64,000 nt of DNA. Source: Solea solea (Eukaryota > Chordata > Actinopteri > Pleuronectiformes > Soleidae). The DNA lies in assembly GCF_958295425.1 (NCBI RefSeq), contig NC_081145.1:11434599-11498598 (forward strand). The letters run 5' to 3'. This document shows, one piece after another, positions 13,301-38,271 of this stretch (its first letter is position 1; each line of letters opens with the position of its first letter). The notes below the pieces were generated by a model. It saw only the letters and a program-made list of their open reading frames with translations, ran no database searches and was not told the origin of the DNA. Both the position numbers and the translations under genes were made by a program.

Positions 13301-16300
13301 TGACAGTGGCCGCGATTAGACTGAAGAAAGGACACATGAGATGATCTGATAAATGTCACAGCTCAGTTACTCTTATGCAAAAGCAGATCACGATTCAGCC
13401 GTCAATGAGATTTCACCATTGTGCTTGAGCCCCTGTAATTACACCTTTATATAAAACAGGAACCAGTTTGTATACATTTTGGTAAAGAGGTCCGCATTTC
13501 TCATGTAAACTTTGTTATGTCAGGAAAAGCAAACATTCTTCTTTGGTTACTCATTAACATGTAACCGCTTTTGATTTGTTTTGGTCCCTGTGACTCCCAT
13601 TATTAGCTGAAGTTTGCTTCCAGCGCTGAGGCAGGTCAACAAATAAAACAAACAAACAACTGAAGCCCCAAGGTGTACATGAGTTTGTTTTCTGTAGTTC
13701 TTTACCAAATATTGTACTAATTTACCTATTTGTCTTATTCCCAATTTTACTATTCTGTTTGTAACTTCACAAATATCTAAAAAGAAATGGGTGTGTGGTG
13801 ACAATGACAAAGTTGCTGTAAAGCTTCAAATGCAATAACTCACTTGACATTTAAACATTTGTAGGAATAAAGTTCAATCAGGTCCTCCAACATTACACAG
13901 TTTCAACATCTAAAGTATTTATAGTTAGTATACTATCAGTGTTGAGTTCCTGTACAAAGCGTCTTAATTGAAATTCTACCTTGCCTCAGAAATGTCATTT
14001 AACCAAGTGCATTAACTTTATAGTTGAGCTGCAAAGTAGTGTTTTAGATTGGGTAGGGGATGAATCTCCCTTTCTCTTTAGCCATCTTAAGCATTTCCAT
14101 TTTACCCCTGAGTTATTTTTATCTTCCCATATAGCAATTGTGCCCAGACACAGGGGTAATAGCTCGAATACAAATAAAAAGCAGGGTAATCTAATCTAAT
14201 GTCATCTATTTCATCTCATTTTCATCTATCCCAATGATGGAAAGACAGTTCTTCCCCGAAGCAGATTAATTTGTATGTTCAAACTGCTATAATTTAAATG
14301 AAATAGTCATTTAATATTATCCCTCAGTCTAGCTGGCCTCTCATCAACAATGACACTGCTTCAGGAAAGACTTAATTTGACAGGCAGATGGGATATGGTT
14401 GTTGTGACCAGTGCCTCACATCACTTCTATTGTGTGCATGTGGATTTGTGCACGTAATCTCTTGCAGTTTTTCTTTTGGTTTGGTTAAAGTTTTAGTTTT
14501 GTTATGCTCAGAGCCAAGACCCCTCCATATTTTACTGTAGAATATGAAAAACTGGAAGTTGACAGGCATGAAGAGGAAGTATGAGGTCAGTCCAGTTGCC
14601 CCGATCAGTAGCCTCTGCCTCAACATTATCACCATAGAAATAGGTTTCCCCCCCCAACACCTACATCATAGAAACCTATTAATTTAACCTCTACAGCCTT
14701 AATGAAAACTGTCACTTATCGGTAGCGAGTGTTTCTGCATTTATAATCCTGACATGGTGGCACATCCCCCCACATCAGAAAACGTTGATGATGGTGTATG
14801 ATGAGTGTGCTTACATGGCAGATGTGTTCTGGACAGTTTAGAGTCAGTAAAGAAATGTCTCTTATGTACATCATGTTTTTTTTCTTTTTCATAAGCTGCT
14901 TACATTTATACTCTGAAAGGGGAAATCGAATAACAGATTGGGGTCCCACTTACGTACGGCATGTTCATGTGTGTGAATGAACAGCAGGCAGGCCTGTCAT
15001 GAGGAGTCCAGATGGTGGGTGGAGAAAGCCCTCCTTTAATCCCTTAGCCAGGATATTAAACCCCCTTTCACACACACATAAATACACAGTTAAGTCATGT
15101 GTACCTTTCTTTGACAGTTTTCCCCCGGCCTCATGCTGAGTATGTCCACTTTTCTTCATGTGGTATTATTCACACTCCATTACGTTGCTCTCAGTTCAGG
15201 GCTGCTGTCTTGTCATCATATAACAGCTGATGTTTATAAAGGTATAAATGATTCAGCGACCAATTTTCTGTAACAGAGACATTTTACAGTTGAAGCTGTG
15301 TGTCTTGGATCTGAGCAGAGAAAGACACACATTGTTATTTATATGTGTATTAGACACCTTTTTCAAAAACGTAAAGCTTAAATACGCATTTTTTAACAGT
15401 TAAAGGTGAGACTTCAGAAAAGAAAAGAAAATATATAAATGGATACAAAATGTCCTCCTTTTTTATTTATATAATATACATAATTATATATTATAAGAGA
15501 GGCTCTTAAAATACAAATAAATGGCTATGGCTACAGCAATTATACAAGTACACAAACAAACCTGTGGGTATTTACTGACCAATTTTCTTTTACACAGATA
15601 TTTTGCAGTTTTACAGAACAAAGACAAAATAGGTGTTTGTGTGTGTTTAACTGGTATTTAACGCTCTTAAATATTACACACTGAATCTTTAAAAGTGGTT
15701 GTGCAGTGTAGTAGAGATGTGGAACCACCTTCTTCTCATCACCAGGACAGGGTTTGTGAAAAATACACAAAAGAACAACATTATTTAGTATTAAAAACAC
15801 AGCAGAGAATAGTGTTTACCAGGTATCAAACATGGTTGTTATCACATACAGTACAGCTGCTTATTATGACACAACTCTCTGTGGCTGTGTGTGTGAAATG
15901 ACCTGTGTCCTCCTTAATGCTTTGCAACTGCTGCATCTTCGTGACTGTGACCAAACAGGAAACTGAGTACTTGTTTCGGCTGAGGGCGATGAGGATGTCG
16001 TTAGCTTCGCTCGCAAATCAATCTACAGTACGTAATGAGAGGGCCACGAAAGGCTGCATCGTATTTCATGGAAAGGTTTCCAAGTTGCTTGAAAATATCA
16101 CATAAATGGCAGCAGACGTTGTGACACACTTAAGCAGGAAGAAGCACAGGTGTTAGTGATAATGTAAACAGACACATGTGCATAACAACAGCAGTCACAT
16201 GTACTTGGGAACCCGTGGAAGCTAAATGGAACACAGCCATTGCTGATTATTTACACCTGTGCTTTTCCTTCTGTGACTCGTCAAAATGTCTGCCAGGACA

Positions 16301-18747
16301 AAAGCCCGTAGAAAAGACTGAGAAGGTTGTTCCCAAGTTTCTTTTTACAATAAACAACTTGACTTTCACTTAACTTTCAGACCAAATGTCATATTTCTAC
16401 TCTGACATGATAACATAGCAACCAAGCTAGCTGTAGCCTTTCTAACAGTAGAGTGAAATACGTGTGTCACTGTCTTGGTTGGTTGTTCTTGTTGACGTTG
16501 TCATTAGCACTTTGCCAGCACACGACTCTGCCTCTGAGGAACGGCGATGAATTCATTCAGCTCATCTTTAATTTGTGCTGCTGTTGTGTGGTGTGTCGCG
16601 TTGTTTGAGACTGAGAGTACACAGTACGTCTGTGCACACTGAGACACTTTTAAATTGTGTCTCAGTTGTGTGTGTGTGTGTGTTTATTGGTTCTTGCTAA
16701 TACTCATGCGATCAGCAATACTCATTGCTGTTACAACTGTTGCTGTTTTCCCTTTAATCTTTTATGAGCATATAAAAATGGCTGGGTTGAAAGAGTATTA
16801 GATCTCCCCACAGACGGCACGTTGCAAATCGCAGACAGACTAATTAGAGTTCCTGTCTCCAAGGGTGATATATTCTTTTTCATTCTGAAAACAAGCATAA
16901 GTGTATACTTGGTAAAAAATCAGCTCTAGTGGCTCTGAATATTTCCAGTTTCATGCACTGCTCTCATCACCTATTGGAAAATAATCATCCCACCTACTTT
17001 CTGATTCCACCATCCTAATTTTCATCTCCTCCCTCTGAACAACCGAGTCGGTGATCCTGTTAAATAAAACATGGGGTTTTCCTAAAACTGTTTGAAGTTG
17101 CCTCACATGGGAGTTTGTACATTGAATGCTTGTTTGTTTTTTTTGCTTTTTGCAGAGAGGAAAGGCAAGACTGCATGTTTTCAGTCCAAGAACGCTGATG
17201 AAGATGCATGTGTGGCAGTGAGAATCGAACACTCAAGAGGTGGGAAACTTCACCTTCCCTTATTTTACAGCCATCTTCTGCTTCCTTTTCCATGGTGTGC
17301 AGGTTGTGTAAATGTGAGAGGGTCTTCATCTTGGGAGGTAGAACACTGCCACAAGCTTCATTAAGATGAAACGCTTTATGACATGTAAGGCTGTGCACAT
17401 TTTGAAATCAGCATTAGAGCAGTCAGAAAGGTGCAGTGTCATCCTCTACTCCTTCTCCCACAAAGTGCTTTCCCCAGCAGTCATTTCCTTCCTATTTTTT
17501 ATATTCTTTCTCATTTTCTCTCCTGCTTGTTTGCGCCATCACATTCTACATAATGTCTGTTCATCTCTGCCTTTCCTTTGCTTGTCTTTGTATCGCTTTT
17601 CCTTCCATTCTGTCTGATCCAGAGCTTTTTTTCCACTGTCCACATTTTGCCACCTTTTGCTTTTGTCTCATCATGTGTCCACCTCTCTCTCTCATCAACC
17701 AACCCCCATCTCTGCATCCACTGTGCCCCCCCCGTGTCCCCTTATGTAGTTAACGCTGGGGTTCTAATCTTACTCTGACCCTTGGATTAGGGGATGAGGG
17801 GGGATGGTTAATCTGAAGAAAGTCTGGGTGCTTGAACAGAAGTGGCTAATCCTTGGCATGGTGGTAATGTTATCTGTCACACTCTCTGTGTTCATATGTT
17901 TGACACAATGAATTTTTCATGAAACACAGTAAAAAACCAGACACGCAGTGTAATCACACTTGATCTAATCTAAGTCAGTGTGGACACCAGTTACAGTTGG
18001 AATCTGAGCGTGTCATGTGCATTTGTGTGTGTTTATGTGTTACTCATATGTCGAAACATGCGTAGGGTGGGTGTGTAAGTTAGTGTCATCATGTCTAAGT
18101 ATTACACAATCTGCCTGTAAGAGTATTTTTCCTACTTCACCTGTGTCAGTAGTGCATATAAATGGTCCACAAAAAAACCTACTCAAAAAAACCTAGTCAA
18201 AAACAACTCAATATTTTTCAAATAATCTGCAGAGAGCGACAGTTAAAGGGTAAACAAACATGGATGACAAATGGCTGTTGCTGTTGTTTGCACAGTTGTT
18301 GTTTTGATATCCCCGCTACTTCCTGTCGTCTTCGTCTTCTGACACTATTTCCTGTGTCCCACCTACTATTTTTCATTAGCTGTTGGCAAAATGTGCCTGC
18401 AGTTGGGGCAATAGTTAGGACACACGACCGTCCAGCATTGGCTCAAAAAATTCAAACATGTTTAATTGACTGCGACTGAGATCGGATCGGGTCTGTTACC
18501 CTTACACACTAACAGATTTCTGTGCCAACCGGCCATGCCGACTGTCACCAACTAGTGCTGAATGGTGCAGACTCTGCCCAACTGTGGGTGAAATCATGCT
18601 AAAAATGTTGCTGCATAATAAAGAGGCAACAGTGGCACTCGGTGTGCTCTTCTGCTGCGACAGCCCATAACCTCCGAGGTTTGACAAGCACACACAGAGA
18701 TGGTTTTCATAACTTGGTTGTAACTCGTGGTTCTTTGAGTGACTTTT

Positions 18748-19038
18748 GCTGCTCACTGGATATTTTAAACTATGTATACACAGGATGTATGTATAGAGAT
18801 AGAAACTCTGAATAGATCAGCAGTTTCTGAAATACAACTTTGAGTTCAATTGAAGTTCAAAGTCACTTCAATCAGTTTCTTCACCGTTCTGGTGCCTGGT
18901 TTGACCTGCAGCAGGTCATCGTGACCCTGCCCACACACCTAAATGTGTTAAGTTGCTGCCACGTGATTGGCTGATTGGATATTATGCATTCAGACGTAGC
19001 TGAGCAGGTGAATCTCGTTAACTGGCTAACGAGTGCAT
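18748..19038. mobile_element. Truncated copy of the 'GGTACAC' element
   Basis: Shares the ordered internal motifs of the copy at 26696-27190: GCTCACTGGATATTTT, GATCAGCAGTTTCTGAAATA, AAGTCACTT, TGCAGCAGGTCATCGTGACC, GCTGCCACGTGATTGGCTGA, then a diverged right end (CAGGTGAATCTCGTTAACTG). The left terminal repeat is missing or beyond recognition. Confidence 0.6.
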
Positions 19039-20194
19039 GGTAAAGGGAAGTAAAGTGCAGTTTTCACCAATTTTCTCTCTTGGTCAAATGAAGAACAAGC
19101 ATAAAATCATTATGAGGCTACTGCGTTTGTTTAATTTGACCAAATTTGACCAGTTTTTTAAATGTATTTTAATTTTACTCATAAAACTTGACAGAATCAC
19201 AGTAACGAGCAGTGTAGGGCTTTTATTTTCTTTAAAGGAAGTGACTTTCCCGTCTTTTTTTTCAATCCCAACTTCCTCTGTTCCTCTGTCCATTCATGAC
19301 ATGACATCACTCAGTCCTGTCTCACATCAGAGACCCTGCCCACATCAGTGCCACAGCTCTTTGCTATTGTATAGTCAGATTCTGTGTGAAAAACTGAGAC
19401 TGCAGTATTACACTGCAGTCCTAATCACCATTTTGGGTTTTTTTCCACTGTGGGAAGAATCTGATTTTAAACTTGACCTTGCATGAACTTCTTCAGTCCT
19501 GTGGGTTGAAGGAATTTAAAGGGAATGGAATTTTGACTGCACAAACTGGTTTAGTGGGATCAAAATAATGAGTGTCAATTCTCCTCATCCTGTTCTTCTG
19601 AGCGTGCAGGTGTTGGACAATGTGCGGCACTATTCCCACATCTGTGTGCACGCAAAGCCGACATCCACTGCATGTTTCATCCGCTGTGTTCACTGACAGC
19701 AAGTAAAACAGAACTATTAATGTCCTGTCATGCTCACATGTCTTAAAATACTGTATGGCTTCCTCTGGTGGTTCAGTTTTTTTTGCTGTGAACCATCACA
19801 CGCTTCAGAATCGATGAAAAACACTGTACATCAGCACTTACTCAAAAGGACTTGCAGCTCTGCAGCATGGAGAAGCTTGAGTCGCAGTTCCCAGTACTGA
19901 CTTCTGCAAAAGGTACATTTCGGTCATAACTGATTCTATTCATATGCTTTTAAAGCTGTAAGTATTAACTTGTTTATGTAAACAGTTTATCAACTGGTTT
20001 TTCTCAGTTGTCTTTGGGTTTGTTGTTTTCAGGGCTTTCAATATTTGCACAAGTGTATGTGCAAGGTTTTACAATGGTGGTTTAAACACAGTATATTTAT
20101 TAGAGGCTTTAGGCTTGATTTGGCCTGTCGTGCATAAAGGAACTAGTGTGTGGCACTCCCTGCTATTTTCTTGTTTTGTTAGTCAACAGTTACA

Positions 20195-20320
20195 AAGGAC
20201 GGCCCATGGCCAAGTGGAAAGGGATCTTGGCTTATAACCGGAGGGTTGCTGGTTTGAGGCCCCACCAGGTGAATACTTGGGGTACCCAACCCCTGTGACT
20301 GCTTCTGTCTAACTTTTGCT
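20195..20320 (+). mobile_element. tRNA-derived SINE head
   Basis: A perfect pol III A box (TGGCCAAGTGG, 20207-20217) and a near-perfect B box (GGTTTGAGGCC, 20251-20261) lie 33 bp apart, as in a tRNA-related SINE head (GGCTTATAACCGGAGGGTTG between them). The downstream tail (CCCCACCAGGTG...) is not tRNA-like, and the acceptor stem cannot be closed, so this is a SINE rather than a tRNA gene. Confidence 0.7.
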
Positions 20321-20473
20321 TGTTTGTGTATTTATCTTATTAAAAACAACTTGGACTTTTGTAAGGGCTGTGCATGTATGTCTGAATTCAGCGTGGCATA
20401 AATCTTTTGTGGATTTGTGGCTTGTCGAGATCCGGCCAGTTCAGAGCTGCAGAGATCTGTGTGAACCTCTGGA

Positions 20474-20475
<2 letters not shown>

Positions 20476-20504
<29 letters not shown>
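20476..20504. repeat. TG microsatellite
   Basis: About 14 TG units; a second, shorter TG run follows near 20542-20558. Confidence 0.9.
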
Positions 20505-20559
20505 CGCTGATGTGTATGTTTGAAAAGCCCCTTAAAACAAGGGTGTGTGTGTGTGTGTA

Positions 20560-20805
20560 AGAGGGAGGGAGGAGCCTTGTTTGGCTCCGGCTCTCCTGGC
20601 TGAGCTGACTCACTCAGCAAGAGTACTGCCTGGGAACGCCGCATGGAATCCTAGACTCAGTACTCTTTGGGGCCACCAATATTCTCACACACACTCTGTC
20701 TGTCTGTCTGTCTCTCTCTCTCGCTCTCACACACACACACATTCAGCATGGTCTCTCACTGAGGAGACTCTCTACAGCTGTTTTCCTGTCTGTCTCAAGT
20801 GCAGG
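20560..20805 (+). other. Candidate alternative first exon or promoter region of FGD4
   Basis: A relatively GC-rich stretch (GGAGCC..GGCTCC, then a CTGT/CTCT tract) ends in GTGCAGG with a consensus donor (GTGAGT at 20806), 5 kb upstream of the first FGD4 coding exon. The ATGs I checked inside it meet stops at once (ATGGTCTCTCACTGA, ATGGAATCCTAG), so it would be untranslated. No acceptor was sought for it, as it would be a first exon. The left border is arbitrary. Confidence 0.22.
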
Positions 20806-23800
20806 GTGAGTTCATTCACTGGGGTTTTTAATCTTAAAAAATAATGTATTTCCTCTTTCCGTGTGAGAAAGTGACGTCCAATCTCTCGCCGTCTGTGTTG
20901 GACTTGTTTAATTACACAATCAAGCTTTCACGCTCTTAGGTTGACCTGCTCTTTGTTGTCTCTGTGAGAATAGATGTGACAGTGTTGCAATGTTGACTCT
21001 GTAAAAACTGCTTGAGCCTTTATTATAACAAAAAGCTGATTTATGCAAACAAGCTCAGGCAGATTGCTGTGCTCTTAACATCTATGCTTCTCAGATGCAT
21101 GATAGAACAGTTGCAGGTGAATTTATGTTTATTTATTTTTTTATTATGAAATAGTTAAGTGCGAAATGAGTTGACCTCATTTATGGCTTCTTTGATCCCT
21201 TGGCTTTTCTCTTTCCCTCTCGCATTGCTGCAGCTGTGTAGAAGCCACCTATTAGATGTGAAAGCATTTATTAAGAAGAAGTAGAATTTGTTCTTGTGAT
21301 CTGAGTGGAGGCACAGAGTTGAGAAGTCAAAGTTGGTCTATAGGTCTAGTTTCAATCTGTGTCAGCCAGGCACTCCCCTGCTGGGTTCCTGTAGCTGCTG
21401 GCAGGGTGGAGACACATTTCAGGTGTGCCTTTTGTTTTTAACTGAAATTCTTAAGTATCTGCACGCACATTGCCAGAGGGGGGGAAGGGAGGAGGGACAG
21501 GGACAATGCTTCAGAGAGATGGTGACTGTCTTGGCATATTGATCATGAAGTTAACCAAGAGGCTGAGTTGAAATGACCCAACTACATTAAGACTCCTTTG
21601 ATTATGTGCTGTTTCATAAGTGCATTGTTCAAAAAGGTCTGGATTCTGGAATGGCAATGTCAGCCTGTCAATCAAAGCACTTAAACCATTGCAGTTAGCT
21701 TTATTATTAAGGCTGTCAGAGTTAACGTGATAACACATCGACGAACATACTTTTAAATATCACACAAACGCACAATCTGTGATTATAATTGTTCCCCACG
21801 ATGATTAACTACTGTCTGTTGTAGAGCCACAACAATGTTTTGCCATAAATAAAATACTTTTAAATGCTCTACGTTTGGAAAAATATTTCAAACAGAAAAA
21901 AGAGTGTAATTATTTTTATTTTATTAGTTGGGAGTTAACGATGGACAATCCTGCGATTAGATGTGATTTAATATATTAACAGATTGACAGCACTACAGTA
22001 TTCTTTTCATTGTGTATCACGATTGCACAAATTGTCATAATAATTCATCATCAATGCATTATTTTACATTCACAAACAGAACTTTTTTAGGCACTATAGT
22101 TGGACTGATTCACTATTTTCAGACATTGTTTTTTATGTTGAAGGGGAAATATACTTGCCATGTAGCCATGCATTCCTGAACTCTCATTTGCTGGTGTGCA
22201 GGAAACTCATTCCTCTGCTGCTTTGAAGTGGCAGCGCTGGGGGGATGTGGATCATGGATGGTGTGGGGGGGGGTGTTACCTGCCATGTGCATATAACCTG
22301 CGCTCCTGCAGACTGAAGGATGCTTTAATAGACGGGATTGATATTCCTCTCTCTGACTGAAGATACCTTCCGTTTCTAAGCCTTTATCAACAGTGTAAAT
22401 GATACACAACCTTTGCAATTTTTCATTTCTTGCACTCATGCTGTGCCGATTCAGATTTGTTTAGAAAGAAAGATGCCTTCAAGCTCGCTCCACTCAGGAG
22501 AGCAATAAATTCAGCATCTGCGAAAAGTATCAGGCTTGTTGCCATGACAGCAGGCCTCCCCATCCTGCAGAAAGGACAGAGGCAAATGTTACGTCTCACT
22601 CTTGATTTGTCAAGTCTTAACATGCTGGATTGGAGCGGCATGGTTTTTTTCAGTTTCTGTGCAAAGCAGACTATGGATTATCATCTTTTAACTGATGGTT
22701 TGACATGTTGGACATGGATCAAGATTGTCCACCTCTTGTTTACATCAACACGTTTCAGTTGCAGACAATAGGGCTCCATCTCCATCACACACACACATGA
22801 AGGAGGACAGTCAAAGTGGCTCAGCAGGGTGGTGGCTGGCTGCTTTTAATTTACTGCACATGGTGATCTGTCACTTGTGACAAGCCATTTTTAATGACAA
22901 GATACCAGAACGTGTGTGTTACCAGGAGCTGTAGTTCCTGCCAAGCAGTATGTTTTGAGAAAGGAAGTCGAGTTCATTCTGGTGGTTTTTTTTACTACTG
23001 TATAACAGAACTCTCTCAGTTTCACTGCCTTAATTGTTCACTCAGAGCCTTAAAGTCTTCCACATAGACGCACTGAGACTTGTCGTGTTCAGGCAACACC
23101 CCACTTTCACATATGCATACTCTATTTGCATCTTTCTTTTCTCATGTTGAACAGGAACACTTAAAATACCTGCACGACGTGCTCTGGCTGAAGTGAAACT
23201 CTGCAGCACGGACGTGATGTACTGCTGTCTGACAGTTAATAACAACCTCAGGAGACAGAGTGGTGGACCCCCAGCAACAGTTGCAGTATAGAAAATGCCA
23301 TACATGGAGCACTTCATGTTGAGCCATACGTGCACTGTACGATATGGTGTGTAGCTGGTTCCTAGATGCTTTCTTACGTTCTCTCAGTGTGGCCGTTACA
23401 GGAAGCCAAGCACATAATCAGGAGACATTCCTGAGGCTGCCTTCAGAATTGATTGGTAATTTTGGGGCCACATTTTAAAAGTCTGCTCTTCCAAAACACA
23501 GCGTGGGACCATTTTTAGTCACACAGTCGCTTGAGCTGTTGTCTTTAATTACGGTCACATTGTAAAAATAGAAACTGTGACTGTATGATTCTGTGGTGAT
23601 TTTCTTTCTCTTTTTGCTTCTAGATTGGTGAGCTAAAGATCACTGTGGGTAAAATAAAAACAGGGCCCCGAGCACAGTTTAAGCACATAGTTACACAGCA
23701 TTTGTAAACAAATTGCATCCATAAGTTTCTACCAAATATACTCTAATAGAAGTTGTTTTTATTTATGTTTTTTGGATTAACTCGTTACTCGTTGTGGTTT

Positions 23801-25808
23801 GACTTCAACCAGCCTGGTTAAATGTTGCTCTCCTTAGTTTGACAACACTAAGCATTTAAATCAAGCAAAACTAAACAAATAGGCTTGTCAATATTGGTCT
23901 TTCGCTTGACTGGAAACCGAAAGTGACTTTACTTGATATGTTGTTTGCTAGCTACTTTTGCAGGATAATTTTTCTGGCATAAAGTTGGCTTACTTAATGA
24001 TGATGTACTCTCTGGTAGAAGTGCTCTCAGCTATTTTTGGCCACGAAGAGACAGTCTTTGACGATATTAAGAGTTGATCTCAATGATTTATGGTTAAAAA
24101 AGGGGCAGCATGTCTCCTTCCACCTCAGCGTCAGTGAGTGACTGTCACATCCCTGTCCTCTCACTGAAAACAGAACAGACATGTGAAAATAGCTCCAGCA
24201 TTTTGCAAACATGTACATCTGAATGCTTTATGCTTCGTTCTGCAGAATAGATTTTACACGTTCTGTTTGTCCTTACGAGTTACATGAATTTTTTTTTTTT
24301 TTTTTTTGATTGATTTCTGCACCAAACCCATTCATCAGAGCCTCTTGTTAAATCTCACAGCTATTTAAGTGACCAGCCTAAATGGAAACTAATGGACTAA
24401 TAGCTTGTAAAATAGTGAGCGCATTGTATGTCCATATATGGAAATGTTGGTTTTCTGTGTGTGTGTGTGTGTGTGCTCTGTGAGGTCAGACTGTGGTACA
24501 TTTAGGCTACTTTAAACAACATTGGTAGCAGTCACAGTCTGTTTGCTTCATCCTGCACCATCTGTGTCCAGCTGGTTAAGTAAAAGACTCCCTGGTACTT
24601 ATCGCCAACTGGATTATTAGCTGGATAATTAACTGGACAACCTGACTCTCTCTCATATTTGGTCATGGCTGGCTGAACTAAGAACTTTTATTCATACTCG
24701 GGTTTACGATAAAGCCATTTTTTCAGTGATCTTCAGGGACAAGTTGTGAATAAAATAAAAAAAATCCTATGTAACCTTGTAATGAAGAATTGATTTTCAT
24801 GAAGAATAATGAATAGGTTTCAGTTTTCCGCACCTTATTTATATTTATCGATTTAGCAGATTTAGCCACTTGACCTCAGTGTTTGCACATTCTTCACATT
24901 GTGTGATAGATTGTTGCAGTGTGACTTATTCAGGGTCAAATATTTATTTATTTACAATTTTCCACGCGACCTCACTATTGCATTGCAATCAATTTCAAAT
25001 AACCCGACACTGGTTTCATATGCTAGATCCATTTACACACCTTTGAGCCAGACTTAGTATTGTACCTTTGGACAGCGAGCATGTAATTATCTGATAATAG
25101 TGTTTCTGTGATCCGCAAACTATTGGTGCATTGTCTGCCTGTAACAGAGCACGAAAACCAAAATGCTTCTCATACAGACACAAACATTAATCACTGAAAC
25201 AAGCTTCAGAGACACAAGCAGCTTGTGTGACATCTCTCTGTAAGTATCGGGAAAAGAAAAAAACTGGCAAAAGAGCAGAACGATATCTTAATTTTAAAAG
25301 GTACAGTGTGTAAGTCTGCAGACTGAAACAAACGAAGGACTCCTCTGCTCATCAGGTGTGTCAGGGAACAAGCTGGGCAGCACATACCGGAAAAGATGTT
25401 GTTCTTGTTTGTTTGTGTAGGTAAAAGCTTCCTCTTTCAAACGTGAAAGATTTTGAATGAAAAGCAATTATCCACTTATACAAATATACTCAATTATTAT
25501 ATTAATTAGTATTGTATTCAATATCGCCAATTACCGCTGAATGCTGCGCGGTCTCGACCTTTAAGATCGGATGCTCGTTGAACATGTATCCGAAGTATCC
25601 ACTATTTGGATCATTGATTAAAACTGTTTGTATCAGTGGACCTGTCTGCGTGTCACACACATCGGTCTGCCCTCATCTACTGCTGCGTCATCACACTCTT
25701 ATCAATGACTGTGGAAAAAAACACAGCTGCTGAATTGATCATTGATCCTTGTAACTGATGTACTTCATCTCCCCCTCTCTCTTTCTCTTGTGTCTGTGTG
25801 TCGTTCAG
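20806..25808. other. Gene-free stretch upstream of the first FGD4 coding exon
   Basis: Holds the MITE at 21709-21995, a T run at about 24289-24307 and a TG run near 24457-24475. No coding exon recognised. An exon supplying the start codon of the long FGD4 isoform should lie here or further left; none stands out. Confidence 0.55.
21709..21995. mobile_element. Probable MITE with GCTGTCA terminal inverted repeats
   Basis: The left end TAAGGCTGTCAGAGTTAA (21709-21726) pairs with the right end, which on minus reads TAGTGCTGTCAATCTGTTAA; the 287-bp interior is AT-rich with TTAACGATGG and ATTAACTACT fragments. This matches a common fish repeat built on GGCTGTCAAAGTTAACG. No convincing target duplication remains, so the copy is old. 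Confidence 0.65.
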
Positions 25809-37079
<11,271 letters not shown>

Positions 37080-37886
37080 GGCTTTTTTTTTTTTCCTGCC
37101 AGCAAACTCATGTCAGAGACTTTTCTACAAGCAAACTGCTGTTTGGTTGCCCAAGAGAGACACGGTGTGCTGATTTCTGCTGCATGAACAGAATATAAAA
37201 GCACACTCTCCATCCACAGCATCTTTGGAACTTTAAGTGGAGAAAAAAAAAATCCAATCAGTGCTGGATAAGCTGCCTTTCTTTCTGTGTCAGTCTTCTG
37301 TTGTCCTGTTTCATCAACCCACATTTTGATTCACTAAAGGACATCTCTGGTACAATCAACACTAGAGCAGAGAGACTTCCGGACGAATTGGACTTCCCTC
37401 AGACCAGCACTACTGGGGACAGACTCAAACTCTCCATGGATGGACCTCAGTCAAGTCCTCTTGAGCCAGTGGACGACCACAAACTCACTGCACTCTTCTG
37501 CACAGGGTGTGAATGAAAGCTAAACGACTGTTCAAACTAAAGTCTGCCAGTGCTGTAACTCAGCTCTGTATATGTGTGTAGAATATAAGTTTTGTAATGT
37601 ATATAGAAATAAGTCTCAGAGTGAGTTTCTAACAGAAAACCATGAAAGTATGATGTAAAGCATTTCCAGTATTCCCCCCCTTTTCTTTGCTTGAGAAAGA
37701 TGGCTCCAGAACTGGGAAAGTGACGTCGTCGTTGTTGGGATAATGATGGTTTCATCTCCCTCTCATGTATGTGGGTGCTCCACAGTTTGTTGCACCTATA
37801 GCATAGTGTGTCCTCTATGACTTCTGCAAGTTTGGAGTACATATACATATATATACATATATATATACACATCAGCTGATAATAAA
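37080..37886 (+). terminator. FGD4 3' UTR with poly(A) signal
   Basis: Non-coding sequence after the FGD4 TAA stop. The first AATAAA is at 37881-37886, after an AT-rich (ACATAT) tract. Further AATAAA copies at 37949-37954, 38738-38743 and 38871-38876 could give longer 3' ends. The last would leave under 200 bp to the probable end of the convergent NUP205 transcript. Confidence 0.55.
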
Positions 37887-38271
37887 TAGTTGCTTTACAG
37901 TTGGGGCCCAAACAATTTCAGCAATCATAATGACATATAGAGGTGGGCAATAAATCTTACCTCAATTATGTTATTTTATGTTGCAAAAAAAAAAATAATA
38001 CGACAGAGCAACCGTTTGTAGATTAAATAACCAAATGTGTACATAGTCTCATCTATTTAATCAAGGTTTAGTTACCACTGTAAAAAATAACAAACTCATA
38101 AAAGTTAGTATATTTTGTCAGCCTTCCCCAGTGTGTTTTTTACAGTAAAACATCGCATTACAATCACGTAGTTGGAGCTACACAACAGTCACTGTGCTCA
38201 GTTCATGAAGAGAGAGATGACGGTCATTTATCTTTGTGTGGCAGTTCTGTTCTGACGCCAATGCAACACAA

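Larger units (their letters stand above)
5324..20559. other. Gene-free stretch, probably FGD4 upstream region or first intron
   Basis: Fifteen kilobases without a coding exon that I can support. Contains repeat copies 2 and 3, the tRNA-related repeat at 13150, the truncated element at 18748, the SINE at 20195, the G17 run and several TG runs. Isolated acceptor-like sites (for example TTTGCTTTTTGCAG ending 17155) lead into unremarkable ORFs. Confidence 0.55.

Noticed and set aside
17156..17239. Possible FGD4 exon (good pyrimidine tract and CAG acceptor, open frame, GTGGGA donor)
   Set aside because: The encoded peptide (ERKGKTACFQSKNADEDACV) resembles nothing in FGD4 and no partner phase could be tested.
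19037..19486. 149-codon ORF on the plus strand
   Set aside because: No homology recognised; begins at the edge of the truncated transposon copy and has no splice or promoter context.
20195..20275. Possible tRNA gene
   Set aside because: A and B boxes are present, but the acceptor and anticodon stems do not close; better explained as a SINE head.
37301..37516. 71-codon ORF downstream of the FGD4 stop
   Set aside because: Lies in the 3' UTR, with no acceptor in phase and no similarity to FGD C termini.
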